From Erysipelotrichaceae bacterium (GTDB lineage: Bacteria > Bacillota_I > Bacilli_A > Erysipelotrichales > Erysipelotrichaceae), in NCBI GenBank assembly GCA_017561615.1, contig JAFZBT010000095.1, forward strand, positions 1 through 10,726: a DNA stretch of 10,726 bases. Reading direction: 5' to 3'. The position numbers were made by a program, and so were the translations under genes. Position 1 is the stretch's first letter, and each line of letters opens with the position of its first letter. Positions 1 through 6,852 of this stretch are shown here, piece by piece. The notes under the pieces were generated by a model. That model did not search any database, was not told where the DNA came from, and saw only the letters and a list, made by a program, of their open reading frames with translations.

Positions 1-1103
1 ATTTCCCCCATCAGGGAAACGTGGATGTCCTTCATTTCCTCCGCGGCGCTGACGCGGATCTGCGGGTCTTCCTGCGCCAGGATCTGCAGCTGCTTAAGCA
101 TCATGTTCTTGTCGCAGCCCTCCGGCAGGATAACCTTATAGCGCATGAAGGGTTCCATGAAGCTGGCGCTGCCGCTTTTCTCAAAGCCCAGGCCCTGACC
201 GGCCTGCAGACCTTCCGGCCCCCTAAAAGCCACGATGTCCCCGGCCGAAGCCTCCGCCACCGTTGTCATCTTCTGACCGGAGATCAGACACAGCTCATCG
301 ATCTTGCCCTCTTCGCCGATCCTTTCCTTGGCCTTCAGGCTGCCGCCGGTGATCTTGCCGTAGCACCAGCGTTTGCCGGCTTCGTCATAGCTGATCTTAT
401 ATATTCGCAACCCGAATTCTTCGGGCCAGATGTTTTCCATGGTATAGTTGTCCAGACCGTCCAGCAGCTGCTTTACGCCCTGATCCTTCAGGGCCGAGCC
501 GAAATAGACCGGGAAGAGCTTTCTTTCGTTGATCAGCGAAGCGATGCTTTCATCGTCGACGCTTCCGGTTTTCAGATACTCTTCCATCAGCTCTTCGCCC
601 AGCAGGGCGATGTCCTCATAGTTATCATTCAGATTCCCGAAGCTGACAAAGGGACCGCCCAGTTCTTCATTGAGCTGGGCCAGAAGCTGCCCCTCATTGC
701 GCAGGGCGATGTCCATCTTGTTGACGAACACGAAAGCCGGCAGGTCATAGTATTCCAGCAGCTTCCAGATCGTCCGGGTATGGCTCTGCACCCCGTCCAG
801 ACCGCTGACCACCACGACGACATAGTCGAGAACGGACAGCGTCCGTTCCATTTCCCCGGCGAAGTCCAGATGCCCCGGGGTGTCGACCAGCGTAAAGCGG
901 CTGTCCCCATAGGTGAGGGAAGCGGTCTTGGAGAAGATGGTGATTCCCCTTTTCTTTTCCTGAATGTCGTAGTCCAGATAGCTGTCCTGATGGTCGACCC
1001 GGCCCATCCGGCGGATGACGCCGCCATGGTAAAGCAGCGCTTCGTTAAGCGTCGTCTTGCCGGCATCGACATGTGCTAATATACCCAGCGTGATCTTCTT
1101 CAT
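1..1103 (-). CDS. Tet(M)/EF-G-like translational GTPase, C-terminus beyond window
   Basis: This is the first ~367 codons of a ribosome-associated GTPase, open at the window edge. All five G motifs are visible: P-loop AHVDAGKTT (residues 10-18), switch I RGITI (52-56), DTPGH (74-78), NKMD (128-131) and GSA (202-204). The order and wording match tetracycline-resistance ribosomal protection proteins (Tet(M)/(O)/(W)), which are EF-G paralogues that dislodge the drug from the 30S subunit. From about residue 220 a beta-rich domain II begins. The family is usually about 640 residues, so domains III-V are missing here only because the window ends. The ATG at 1103 has GAAGGA about 8 bases upstream. 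A terminator and a private promoter separate it from the membrane-protein gene behind it. The sequence between the G motifs differs clearly from classical Tet(M) as I remember it, so a housekeeping or stress paralogue is as likely as true resistance. Confidence 0.88.
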   Translation of the reverse strand, partial: MKKITLGILAHVDAGKTTLNEALLYHGGVIRRMGRVDHQDSYLDYDIQEKKRGITIFSKTASLTYGDSRFTLVDTPGHLDFAGEMERTLSVLDYVVVVVSGLDGVQSHTRTIWKLLEYYDLPAFVFVNKMDIALRNEGQLLAQLNEELGGPFVSFGNLNDNYEDIALLGEELMEEYLKTGSVDDESIASLINERKLFPVYFGSALKDQGVKQLLDGLDNYTMENIWPEEFGLRIYKISYDEAGKRWCYGKITGGSLKAKERIGEEGKIDELCLISGQKMTTVAEASAGDIVAFRGPEGLQAGQGLGFEKSGSASFMEPFMRYKVILPEGCDKNMMLKQLQILAQEDPQIRVSAAEEMKDIHVSLMGE

Positions 1104-1124
1104 TCCGGTTTCCTTCTGCCTTTG

Positions 1125-1153
1125 ATTTTACCATTTCAGGCCCTTTTTTTCCA
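1125..1153 (-). promoter_or_regulatory. Candidate extended -10 promoter for the Tet-like GTPase
   Basis: On the minus strand TGGAAA (1148-1153) is followed after 17 bases by TAAAAT (1125-1130), preceded by TG at the extended -10 position (TGGTAAAAT). It lies just after the terminator of the preceding gene and about 20 bases before the start codon, giving the GTPase its own short 5' leader. I saw no leader peptide or attenuator, unlike the long leader known upstream of tet(M). Confidence 0.5.
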
Positions 1154-1178
1154 TTGCGCCGCGGTGAGGGAAAGGCAG

Positions 1179-1203
1179 AAAAAAGCTGTCCTGAGACAGC
1201 TTT
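1179..1203 (-). terminator. Intrinsic terminator of the lipase/DUF975 operon
   Basis: A perfect 9-bp stem (1182-1190 with 1195-1203) encloses a CTGA loop. Read on the minus strand it is followed by a run of T from 1184 down to 1179. The stem overlaps the TAA stop codon (1202-1204) of the membrane-protein gene, so termination is immediate. Confidence 0.85.
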
Positions 1204-2689
1204 ACTCCTTGATTTCCGGTTCGGCCACGCTCTGGGCCAGGTTCTTCAAGTGGATCTTGCGGTTGTAGAAGATAAATACCAGCATGAACAGCAGCCAGCC
1301 GAAGCTTTCGCAGCAGTTCAGCGCGTCCTGAAGATGCGGATTGCTGAAGAAGCCGGAGATCCAGTCGGCGATCAGATAGACGACGGCCGGAGCGCTGAGG
1401 GTGGCCAGCGGGTTAAGGTCGATGGTACGGATCAGCACCAGATAGATGAAGACGGCGCTGATGATGGCGATGGGCAGGTTGGAAGCCAGCTCCAGGGGAA
1501 CGATGACGTACAGAGCCAAATGGTTGACGATGATGGCCGCTTCCCTGACGCTCATCTGCATGATCAGGATCTTGAAGAGAATGGGGAACAGGCAGTACAG
1601 CACGTGGCACAGCAGCACGGTGATGCTGTAGAAGATGGCGGAATACTCAAAGTACTGCGACATCCGGCCATGGCGGGAGAAGGTCCCGCCCAGCTTTTCC
1701 TTGACGATGGCCACCACCGCCCGGATGCCGTTATAGAAGAATGGGGTAGCGATGTTGGCCAGGATGATGCTGTAAGCAAAGTGCATGACCTTGATGTTCT
1801 GCCAGTTGCTCTGAACGATCAGACCGATCTTGGTGCCGCCGTTGGACCCCCAGTACAATAACAGGTCAGAGCCGATGTAGAGCAGGCAGGCAATGGCGCC
1901 CATGATCAGATCCCGCCTTCGTAAGGTGAACTTGGTGGGATGATAGAATTCATGATCAGCGTACTTCAGGACATAGACCTGGTCATCGATGTACAAAGCA
2001 TCATAGATCTCGGCATAGACGGCGTAGTAGTAGGGGCCGACATAGAAGACATAGAGAGTATACAGCGAAAGCATGCTCAGGACGTAGAGACCGATGAAGG
2101 AACAGTCGATCAGAAAGCACTTGAAGCGGAAGCCCTTCATGCACCGCTCGCTTTCCCTTAACACCTCCAGGGGCTTCATGTCCGGATAGCGGGCCAGGAT
2201 ATAGGGCACCATGCGGTAGGAATAGGCCTTGAAGAAGACCGGGATGACGCCCATCATGATCCAGAAGAACAGAATGACCGTCCTTAAGGCCATCGTCTTG
2301 AGGTAGACGGGATAGTGAGTCGCAACTTCCTTTACGAAGTCCCTCATGTACAGCTTGTCTTCGTTTTCAAAGCTGTTGTCCACGAAGAAGTTGTAGCCGA
2401 TCAGGGAAAGCGGCTTGAGGATCAGTACATTGATGACCACGACCGGCAGGAAGCTGACGGCGTAGCGGTAGAAATACTTCAGTACTTCGACCGGGGAAAT
2501 GGTGTAGTGGGAGTTGACGATCTGGCTGATGATCGTCCGCAAGTCCATGGTCAGAAACCTGCGCTGGAAAAAGGCGAAGGCAAAGACCGAGAAATAGATC
2601 AGAAAGGCGCTCAGAACGGCTTTCCAGTAATTCTTCCTCAGCGACATGCGGGCGTTGAGCTTGATGAGATAGGCAGGAATGTTGACCAT
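1202..2689 (-). CDS. Polytopic membrane protein with DUF975-like N-terminal half
   Basis: A 495-residue integral membrane protein of unknown function. Hydrophobic segments lie near residues 24-41, 79-97, 136-153, 193-217, 260-280, 303-320, 350-377, 388-420, 433-448 and 463-475. Residues about 70-230 resemble DUF975, a family of Bacillota membrane proteins with no assigned activity. The telling stretch is PVFFKAYSYRMVPYILARYP (150-169), followed by the ES.RCMKG segment. The C-terminal half (about 255-495) holds further helices that I do not recognise, so the protein is longer than a plain DUF975 protein. An in-frame GTG at 2698 would add three residues but falls inside the Shine-Dalgarno sequence. 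AGGAGG (2698-2703) sits 8 bases from the ATG at 2689, so I use that start. It follows the lipase gene with translational coupling and ends in a terminator. Confidence 0.85.
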   Translation of the reverse strand: MVNIPAYLIKLNARMSLRKNYWKAVLSAFLIYFSVFAFAFFQRRFLTMDLRTIISQIVNSHYTISPVEVLKYFYRYAVSFLPVVVINVLILKPLSLIGYNFFVDNSFENEDKLYMRDFVKEVATHYPVYLKTMALRTVILFFWIMMGVIPVFFKAYSYRMVPYILARYPDMKPLEVLRESERCMKGFRFKCFLIDCSFIGLYVLSMLSLYTLYVFYVGPYYYAVYAEIYDALYIDDQVYVLKYADHEFYHPTKFTLRRRDLIMGAIACLLYIGSDLLLYWGSNGGTKIGLIVQSNWQNIKVMHFAYSIILANIATPFFYNGIRAVVAIVKEKLGGTFSRHGRMSQYFEYSAIFYSITVLLCHVLYCLFPILFKILIMQMSVREAAIIVNHLALYVIVPLELASNLPIAIISAVFIYLVLIRTIDLNPLATLSAPAVVYLIADWISGFFSNPHLQDALNCCESFGWLLFMLVFIFYNRKIHLKNLAQSVAEPEIKE

Positions 2690-2704
2690 CTGTCTCACCT
2701 CCTA
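2690..2704 (-). promoter_or_regulatory. Coupling ribosome binding site overlapping the lipase stop
   Basis: On the minus strand the lipase TAG stop (2704-2702) forms the start of TAGGAGG. The AGGAGG (2698-2703) is 8 bases from the ATG of the DUF975-like gene. A ribosome terminating on the lipase frame would already cover this site, so the two products are probably made in linked amounts. The site also decides the start codon of the downstream gene. Confidence 0.8.
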
Positions 2705-3661
2705 GCGCAGACAGCGCTCGGCCAGTTCCAGAACGGTCGTGGCCAGGTTGCGGAAGAAGCGCTGCCAGGCAGTGGAATTATCATAGTTTCCCTTCTTCAT
2801 GACCTCGTAGTAGCTGCGCAGCGCATGATGCGACATCATCGCCGGTACTCTTTCCGTCCAGTTTTCCATGTAGAAGACCGTGGAAATGTAGTCGAAGAAG
2901 GTAAAGGCCGCGGCGTCATCGGTATAGCGGATGTCGATGCCGATGCGTTCATACTGCCAGGGAACGGTAGGAACGATGTCCTCGCTGATGATGTGATTGA
3001 AGACATTGTCGTAGTCCTGCGGATTCTCGCCTTCCGTATCATAGGTCGGCGAGGCAAAGGTGTATGTATAGATGTGTTTTTTGTCAATGAGGCTCTTCAT
3101 GGCAAACTGCCGGGCCAGCTGGCCGGCGGTAGCCCCGCCCAGGGAGTGGCCGCAGATCAGCACGTAGCAGTGCTCATCGGTCGCTTCCGGACAGTAGGTA
3201 TGGCGGTAATCGGTAAACATCTGATAGGTATTCTCCCCGGCCAGAATGAAGCCGTTGAAGACGCCGCCCATGACGTCAGTCACGGCGTCTTCCACGTCCT
3301 TGGTTCCCCGGATGTTGATCACGAAGTAATAGTCCTCGCCGCTGCTCTGGCTGGCGATGGTGGTTACCGGCTTGTTGATGATCTTCTGGTCGTAGTTAAG
3401 ACGGACGATGTTGGAAAAGCCCATGGCCTGCAGGTTGGTGATGATCACGTCGCTGGGCTGGCTGGCGCTGGCGCAGATGGTCAAAGCGCACATGGCCAGA
3501 TCGGGATCGTAGATGACGCTGGCCGTCTTAAAGTAATCCAGCGACCACTGGGCCTGGTAGGTTTCCCTGTCATTGACATAATAATCTTCCGCTCTGACCG
3601 GCTGGATCAGCAGGGTCAGAAACAGACCGGCCGTCAGCAGGCAGACAAGCATTTTCTTCAT
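2702..3661 (-). CDS. Secreted class 3 (alpha/beta-hydrolase) lipase
   Basis: A 319-residue exported serine hydrolase of the lipase class 3 type, expected to cleave acylglycerol or related ester bonds outside the membrane. Residues 1-24 form a signal peptide (MKK, hydrophobic core, likely cut after PVRA). IRGT (117-120) matches the FRGT strand that contributes to the oxyanion hole. CGHSLGGATAGQLA (170-183) is the nucleophile elbow with Ser173. D228 in SEDIVPTVPW is the expected acid, and H278 or H279 in the C-terminal SHHAL the expected histidine, so the triad looks intact. No lipobox or wall anchor is seen, so release or loose association is likely. GGAG lies about 9 bases before the ATG. It is the first gene of a two-gene operon with the DUF975-like protein. 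The substrate cannot be told from sequence. Confidence 0.9.
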   Translation of the reverse strand: MKKMLVCLLTAGLFLTLLIQPVRAEDYYVNDRETYQAQWSLDYFKTASVIYDPDLAMCALTICASASQPSDVIITNLQAMGFSNIVRLNYDQKIINKPVTTIASQSSGEDYYFVINIRGTKDVEDAVTDVMGGVFNGFILAGENTYQMFTDYRHTYCPEATDEHCYVLICGHSLGGATAGQLARQFAMKSLIDKKHIYTYTFASPTYDTEGENPQDYDNVFNHIISEDIVPTVPWQYERIGIDIRYTDDAAAFTFFDYISTVFYMENWTERVPAMMSHHALRSYYEVMKKGNYDNSTAWQRFFRNLATTVLELAERCLR

Positions 3662-3688
3662 GAGCTTTTTCTCCGTCTTCTTTTAATA

Positions 3689-3717
3689 ATTATAGCATCA
3701 AAGCAGGATATCTGCTT
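3689..3717 (-). promoter_or_regulatory. Extended -10 promoter of the lipase operon with inverted repeat
   Basis: On the minus strand TGCTATAAT gives a consensus -10 (3689-3694) with the extended TG. The expected -35 position (3712-3717) reads AAGCAG, a poor match to TTGACA. Those six bases are one arm of a perfect inverted repeat, AAGCAG-5-CTGCTT (3701-3717), that fills the -35 and spacer. A regulator binding there is plausible but unproven. Confidence 0.6.
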
Positions 3718-3730
3718 CAGTGCCGAGATA

Positions 3731-3758
3731 AAACAGAACGCTCTTGCGGGCGTTCTGT
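3731..3758 (-). terminator. Intrinsic terminator of the phosphatase/lipoprotein operon
   Basis: A 9-bp perfect stem (ACAGAACGC, 3733-3741, with 3750-3758) has an 8-base loop. Read on the minus strand it is followed by TTTATC. It starts about 10 bases after the lipoprotein stop codon and lies before the lipase promoter. Confidence 0.8.
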
Positions 3759-3769
3759 CATCTTCATTA

Positions 3770-4357
3770 TTACTCATCCAAACTGCCAAAGGCGGAAAGA
3801 ATGCCTCCGGAGATGATGTCCAGGAAATCCTGACTGGCCAGACAGTCGCTGACCTTCCAGCCTTCCGCCGTCCTGGTTAATTCCATGGTAAACGGCGTGA
3901 TCCTGGTCAGGCCGGATTCCTCGGCTTCCCCCAGGGTCTTCTGCCAGCACTCCGTCATTACGCCGACGATCTCGTCATCGCTCCAGCTGCCCTGCTGGGC
4001 AAAGATCTGGACGATGGCATCGATGTATTCCCTGACCATTTCGCTGTAACTCTTGCCCAGATCATAGGAGGCAAACTCCAGATCCACCGTGGCCCGGTCA
4101 CCGTCGATGGTCGTCTTGGCGATCTTATAGGTCATTCTCTTCATCATTTCGTTGAGGATCGGCCACAGCACGCTGTCATTGCCGTTGTGGCTGACGATCT
4201 CGTCATTGCCCGATAACAGCTGCATCGGCTGAGCCAGGATGGACGTCAGATAGTCGGCTACGGCATCTCTGATCAGATCCTCGTCCGACTTTCCCTTACA
4301 GCCGCAAACGCCAAGCAGAAGCGCGACGGACAGCAGGATGATAAACAGTTTTTTCAT
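3770..4357 (-). CDS. Small lipoprotein, possibly NTF2-like, unknown function
   Basis: A 195-residue predicted lipoprotein. MKKLFIILLSVALLLGVCGC is a lipoprotein signal sequence. The likely lipidated residue is Cys20 (box VCGC), although Cys18 cannot be excluded. The mature part starts with a charged linker, then helices (about 25-45), then alternating strands: TYKIAKTTIDGDRATVDLEF, and near the end a strand ending in EGWKVSD. This helix-then-sheet pattern, closing with a 'TxxGWKV' strand, recalls NTF2-like lipoproteins of Bacillota. That assignment is inference. Two close ATGs exist: GAGAGG is only 1 base from the ATG at 4363 but 7 bases from the one at 4357, so 4357 is preferred. The reading frame stays open upstream to 4522 but overlaps the phosphatase gene and has no ribosome site there. 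It follows the phosphatase by 20 bases. Confidence 0.8.
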   Translation of the reverse strand: MKKLFIILLSVALLLGVCGCKGKSDEDLIRDAVADYLTSILAQPMQLLSGNDEIVSHNGNDSVLWPILNEMMKRMTYKIAKTTIDGDRATVDLEFASYDLGKSYSEMVREYIDAIVQIFAQQGSWSDDEIVGVMTECWQKTLGEAEESGLTRITPFTMELTRTAEGWKVSDCLASQDFLDIISGGILSAFGSLDE

Positions 4358-4377
4358 ATGCATACCTCTCTGGATTC

Positions 4378-5145
4378 CTAATGGCGGGTTTCGTCTTCGT
4401 AGCATTCGGCAAAGCGGGCGGAGAAGGAAGGCTGCTGATCCGCCAGCGTCAGATGGGGAGTGGCGCCCAGATAAAGGGTGCGGAACATGGCGATGCCCTT
4501 CTCCCTTTCCTCGCTTACGCACTCGCTTAATGACCCCGGCGCGCAGCAGGTCAGCTGAGGGATCAGGAAGGGCGACAGGTTGTTGAGATGCGCCAGCATC
4601 ACTCCGGTAACCCCCAGATGGCAGAACAGGGTGATGGTGTCATGATTTCCCCGGGTCACCTCATAGCTCAGGCCGTTGCGCCTGTAGCCGTGGCCGGCCA
4701 GCAGATCGTCCAGCGAGGAGCTGACGTAGTCGTAGACGGAAATGAGATTGCTGGAAGCGCAGACGCGGGCCTGGCGCCAGTTGGCATTGTCCCAGCAGTA
4801 GTGGTCTTCCCAGAACTTCCGGGGCATGACGTCCCAGAAGCAGCGGTCAGTGTCTATCTCCTTTGCGGTGATGTCGGGGTAAAATTCCCGCAGTCCGGGA
4901 TCGCTGTCCAGGTCTATCGTGACATTGGCTTCCCTGAGCCAGTCCAGGGTCTCAGCCCGGCGGCCCGAGCCTTCCAAAGCGATCTGGGCGGTCAGCTGGG
5001 CGCGGCCCAGCGGCGAGACGTAGATGTCTCCCAGATCCTGGTCCTTCAGATATTCCCTTAACGCTTCCGCTTCCCGGATGCCTCTTGGCGTCAGGGAGTC
5101 GTGCTGGTAGTCAGGTTCGCAATGGCGGACAAACAGGATTCGCAT
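4378..5145 (-). CDS. Histidine phosphatase family protein (phosphoglycerate mutase-like)
   Basis: A 255-residue cytoplasmic member of histidine phosphatase branch 1. RHCEPDY (7-13) carries the phospho-accepting His8 and Arg7. LTPRG (18-22) and SPLGRAQLTAQ (44-54, with Arg48) follow the family pattern, and FCHLG (174-178) supplies the second catalytic His176. Most members have RHGE, so the Cys at residue 9 is a small departure. The C-terminal part, with EEREKGIAMFR and PSFSARF, matches a subfamily common in clostridia whose substrate is not known to me. A true glycolytic mutase is unlikely because of the long, divergent middle. AAGGAAAGAGAAC precedes the ATG. It is the first gene of the operon with the lipoprotein and is divergent from the serpin gene. 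Confidence 0.87.
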   Translation of the reverse strand: MRILFVRHCEPDYQHDSLTPRGIREAEALREYLKDQDLGDIYVSPLGRAQLTAQIALEGSGRRAETLDWLREANVTIDLDSDPGLREFYPDITAKEIDTDRCFWDVMPRKFWEDHYCWDNANWRQARVCASSNLISVYDYVSSSLDDLLAGHGYRRNGLSYEVTRGNHDTITLFCHLGVTGVMLAHLNNLSPFLIPQLTCCAPGSLSECVSEEREKGIAMFRTLYLGATPHLTLADQQPSFSARFAECYEDETRH

Positions 5146-5171
5146 GTTCTCTTTCCTTTCTCTTTACTTTC

Positions 5172-5200
5172 AGTATAACCCATTATGTGCTGTTGTTCAT
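5172..5200 (-). promoter_or_regulatory. Candidate promoter of the histidine phosphatase operon
   Basis: TATACT (5172-5177, minus strand) is a good -10 about 26 bases before the start codon. The -35 position reads ATGAAC at 17-base spacing, a weak match. The 128-base divergent gap 5146-5273 must drive both this operon and the serpin gene. Confidence 0.4.
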
Positions 5201-5224
5201 CCGCAATATCGGCAGACCGTCAGG

Positions 5225-5253
5225 TTTATCCTGCTACATAAATGTGCTAAACT
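5225..5253 (+). promoter_or_regulatory. Weak candidate promoter of the serpin gene
   Basis: TTTATC (5225-5230), 17 bases, then TAAACT (5248-5253), preceded by TG at the extended -10 position (TGCTAAACT). Both boxes are imperfect. A clear AGGAG (5261-5265) lies 8 bases before the ATG at 5274. Confidence 0.3.
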
Positions 5254-5273
5254 GTTGAATAGGAGATGAGTTC

Positions 5274-6752
5274 ATGAAAAGGATCACGTTTCTGATAATG
5301 GCGCTGATATTGGTGCTGACCGGCTGTTCTACCTCAACTGAAAAGGATGGCCGGCAGTTCACGGTCCGGCTGACTCTCGACACTGACACTGCTGTCAGTG
5401 AATTCTGCCCGGAGTATTTCATCGGCCCTGAGCTGCAGGGCTGGGGAGGCGTTAACCGCACTGACGGTACCTGCTGGCAGAAGGGCGAGCAGGTCAGTTT
5501 TGTCTATACTGAGCAGGATTTCAGGGACCCCGAAAACCTTAAGGATTTTACTCTTGCCCTGCTTATGGGCGGTGAAGAAGCCGATTACCGCCGCTGTGCC
5601 AACGCGCTGAGATGGGATGCTGAATACGGCAAAGAATATGCCGTCCGTCTTGTTGAAGACGGCCTGGGCGGCTACAAACTGGAAGGAGACTTCCCCTGCG
5701 CCAGCATTTCTTCGCTGCTTGAAGGCGGTAACAACACCATCGGCATGGACGTCTTTGGCCAGCTGATGGCGGAAAGCGCCGGCAACCTCGTCTTCTCCCC
5801 GCTGTCGCTGGAAATGGCCCTGGCCATGCTCTTTGAAGGCGCCGGGGGCAATACTCAGGAGCAGTTCGACCAACTCTACTGCGGGTCTCTGGCTCTGAGC
5901 ACCCCACGGGCCTCTCTGGCCAATTCCCTGTGGATCGACGATCAGCTGACCGTCCGCGACAGCTATGTCAGCCTGCTGAAAGACGGCTACGAATCCGAGG
6001 TATTCAATTGTGATCTCGCCGGTGACACCTATAAGAAGATCAATGGCTGGGTTGAGGAAAAGACCAAAGGCATGATCCGCAATCTCTTCCAACAGCCCCT
6101 TTCACCTGACTGCGTTCTGGCCCTGATCAACACCCTGTACTTCAAGGCCTGTTGGCAACAAGCCATGGCAGAAAGCGGACCCAGACCATTCAACAGGGCC
6201 GATGGCAGCCATGTCGATGCTCAATTCCTCACGGCCGCCGGCACCTACGACTGCATCCTCACTGACGAGTACGAAGGGGTCATTATTCCCTATGATGATT
6301 CGGAAACCTATTTCCTGGCTGTCAAGGGTGCTGACCTGTCACGTCTGGCCAGCCATGACATCCTGTCCCAGCTGCTTCAGCAGGCTCACAGCACTCAGGT
6401 GCGGATCAATCTGCCCCGCTTTGAGATCGAAACTGCCGCTGAGCTGAATGAAAAGCTGATCGCCATCGGCCTTACCGATGTCTTTGACCCAGTCAAAGCT
6501 GACCTCAGCGGCATTGCCGACATCACCGAAGAGAATCTCTTTGTCTCCAAGGTACTTCAGAAGAGCCGCATCATCGTGGACTCTCAGGGAACCGAGGCCG
6601 CCAGCGCCACGGCAATCGTGGTGGCCAAGAACACTTCTGCCGCTCCCCAGCAGCTACGGGAAATGACCTTTGATGAACCCTTTGTCTTTGCGGTCATTAA
6701 TAACGGCTGCCTGCTGTTTGTCGGCCGACTGGCCGATCCCAGCGGAAAATAG
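5274..6752 (+). CDS. Membrane-anchored serpin (serine protease inhibitor) lipoprotein
   Basis: A 492-residue lipoprotein: a short hydrophobic signal ends in LTGC with Cys18 as the lipidated residue. Residues 19-155 form an extra, apparently beta-rich region with three cysteines (45, 67, 108) that I do not recognise. Residues about 156-492 are a serpin domain: FSPLSLEMALAMLFEGAGG (174-192), INGWVEEKTKGMI (256-268), NTLYFK (286-291), LPRFEIE (380-386), GLTDVFD (399-405), then the reactive-centre hinge GTEAASATAIV (439-449) and the C-terminal FDEPFVFAV and LFVGRLADP. The small residues of the hinge (P15-P9) indicate a true inhibitor able to insert its loop. Counting Gly439 as P15 puts P1 at Asn453, with Lys452 next to it. 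It would sit outside the membrane and trap host or neighbour proteases as a covalent complex. It is monocistronic: divergent from the phosphatase and closed by a terminator. Confidence 0.93.
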   Translation: MKRITFLIMALILVLTGCSTSTEKDGRQFTVRLTLDTDTAVSEFCPEYFIGPELQGWGGVNRTDGTCWQKGEQVSFVYTEQDFRDPENLKDFTLALLMGGEEADYRRCANALRWDAEYGKEYAVRLVEDGLGGYKLEGDFPCASISSLLEGGNNTIGMDVFGQLMAESAGNLVFSPLSLEMALAMLFEGAGGNTQEQFDQLYCGSLALSTPRASLANSLWIDDQLTVRDSYVSLLKDGYESEVFNCDLAGDTYKKINGWVEEKTKGMIRNLFQQPLSPDCVLALINTLYFKACWQQAMAESGPRPFNRADGSHVDAQFLTAAGTYDCILTDEYEGVIIPYDDSETYFLAVKGADLSRLASHDILSQLLQQAHSTQVRINLPRFEIETAAELNEKLIAIGLTDVFDPVKADLSGIADITEENLFVSKVLQKSRIIVDSQGTEAASATAIVVAKNTSAAPQQLREMTFDEPFVFAVINNGCLLFVGRLADPSGK

Positions 6753-6789
6753 AAACCACATCAGTCAAATCAGAATCTGACAGAAGGGG

Positions 6790-6820
6790 AAGGGCGTTCG
6801 TACAGAACGCCCTTTATTAA
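6790..6820 (+). terminator. Intrinsic terminator after the serpin gene
   Basis: A perfect 10-bp stem (AAGGGCGTTC, 6790-6799, with 6805-6814) closes a GTACA loop and is followed by TTATTAA on the plus strand. It lies 37 bases after the serpin stop and 38 bases beyond the end of the convergent ORF6N gene. It could stop readthrough from both sides, though the T-rich tail favours the serpin side. Confidence 0.85.
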
Positions 6821-6852
6821 TGCTGGATCCCTTGAATGTTTCAAATGCTGAA

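Noticed and set aside
21..1079. Long plus-strand reading frame of 352 codons
   Set aside because: It is antisense to the Tet-like GTPase, whose frame shows all G motifs. The plus-strand product has no recognisable domain, and no ribosome site stands out.
2315..3880. Plus-strand reading frame of 521 codons
   Set aside because: It runs across the lipase, its promoter and part of the lipoprotein gene on the other strand. Its Val/Asp/His-rich product is typical of an antisense shadow in GC-rich DNA.
4358..4522. N-terminal extension of the small lipoprotein to an upstream start
   Set aside because: It would overlap the phosphatase gene, has an Arg/Pro-rich composition unlike a signal peptide, and lacks a ribosome site. 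The ATG at 4357 starts a clean lipoprotein signal.
5334..6092. Minus-strand 252-codon frame inside the serpin gene
   Set aside because: It is a shadow of the serpin frame, with no motif and no start signal.
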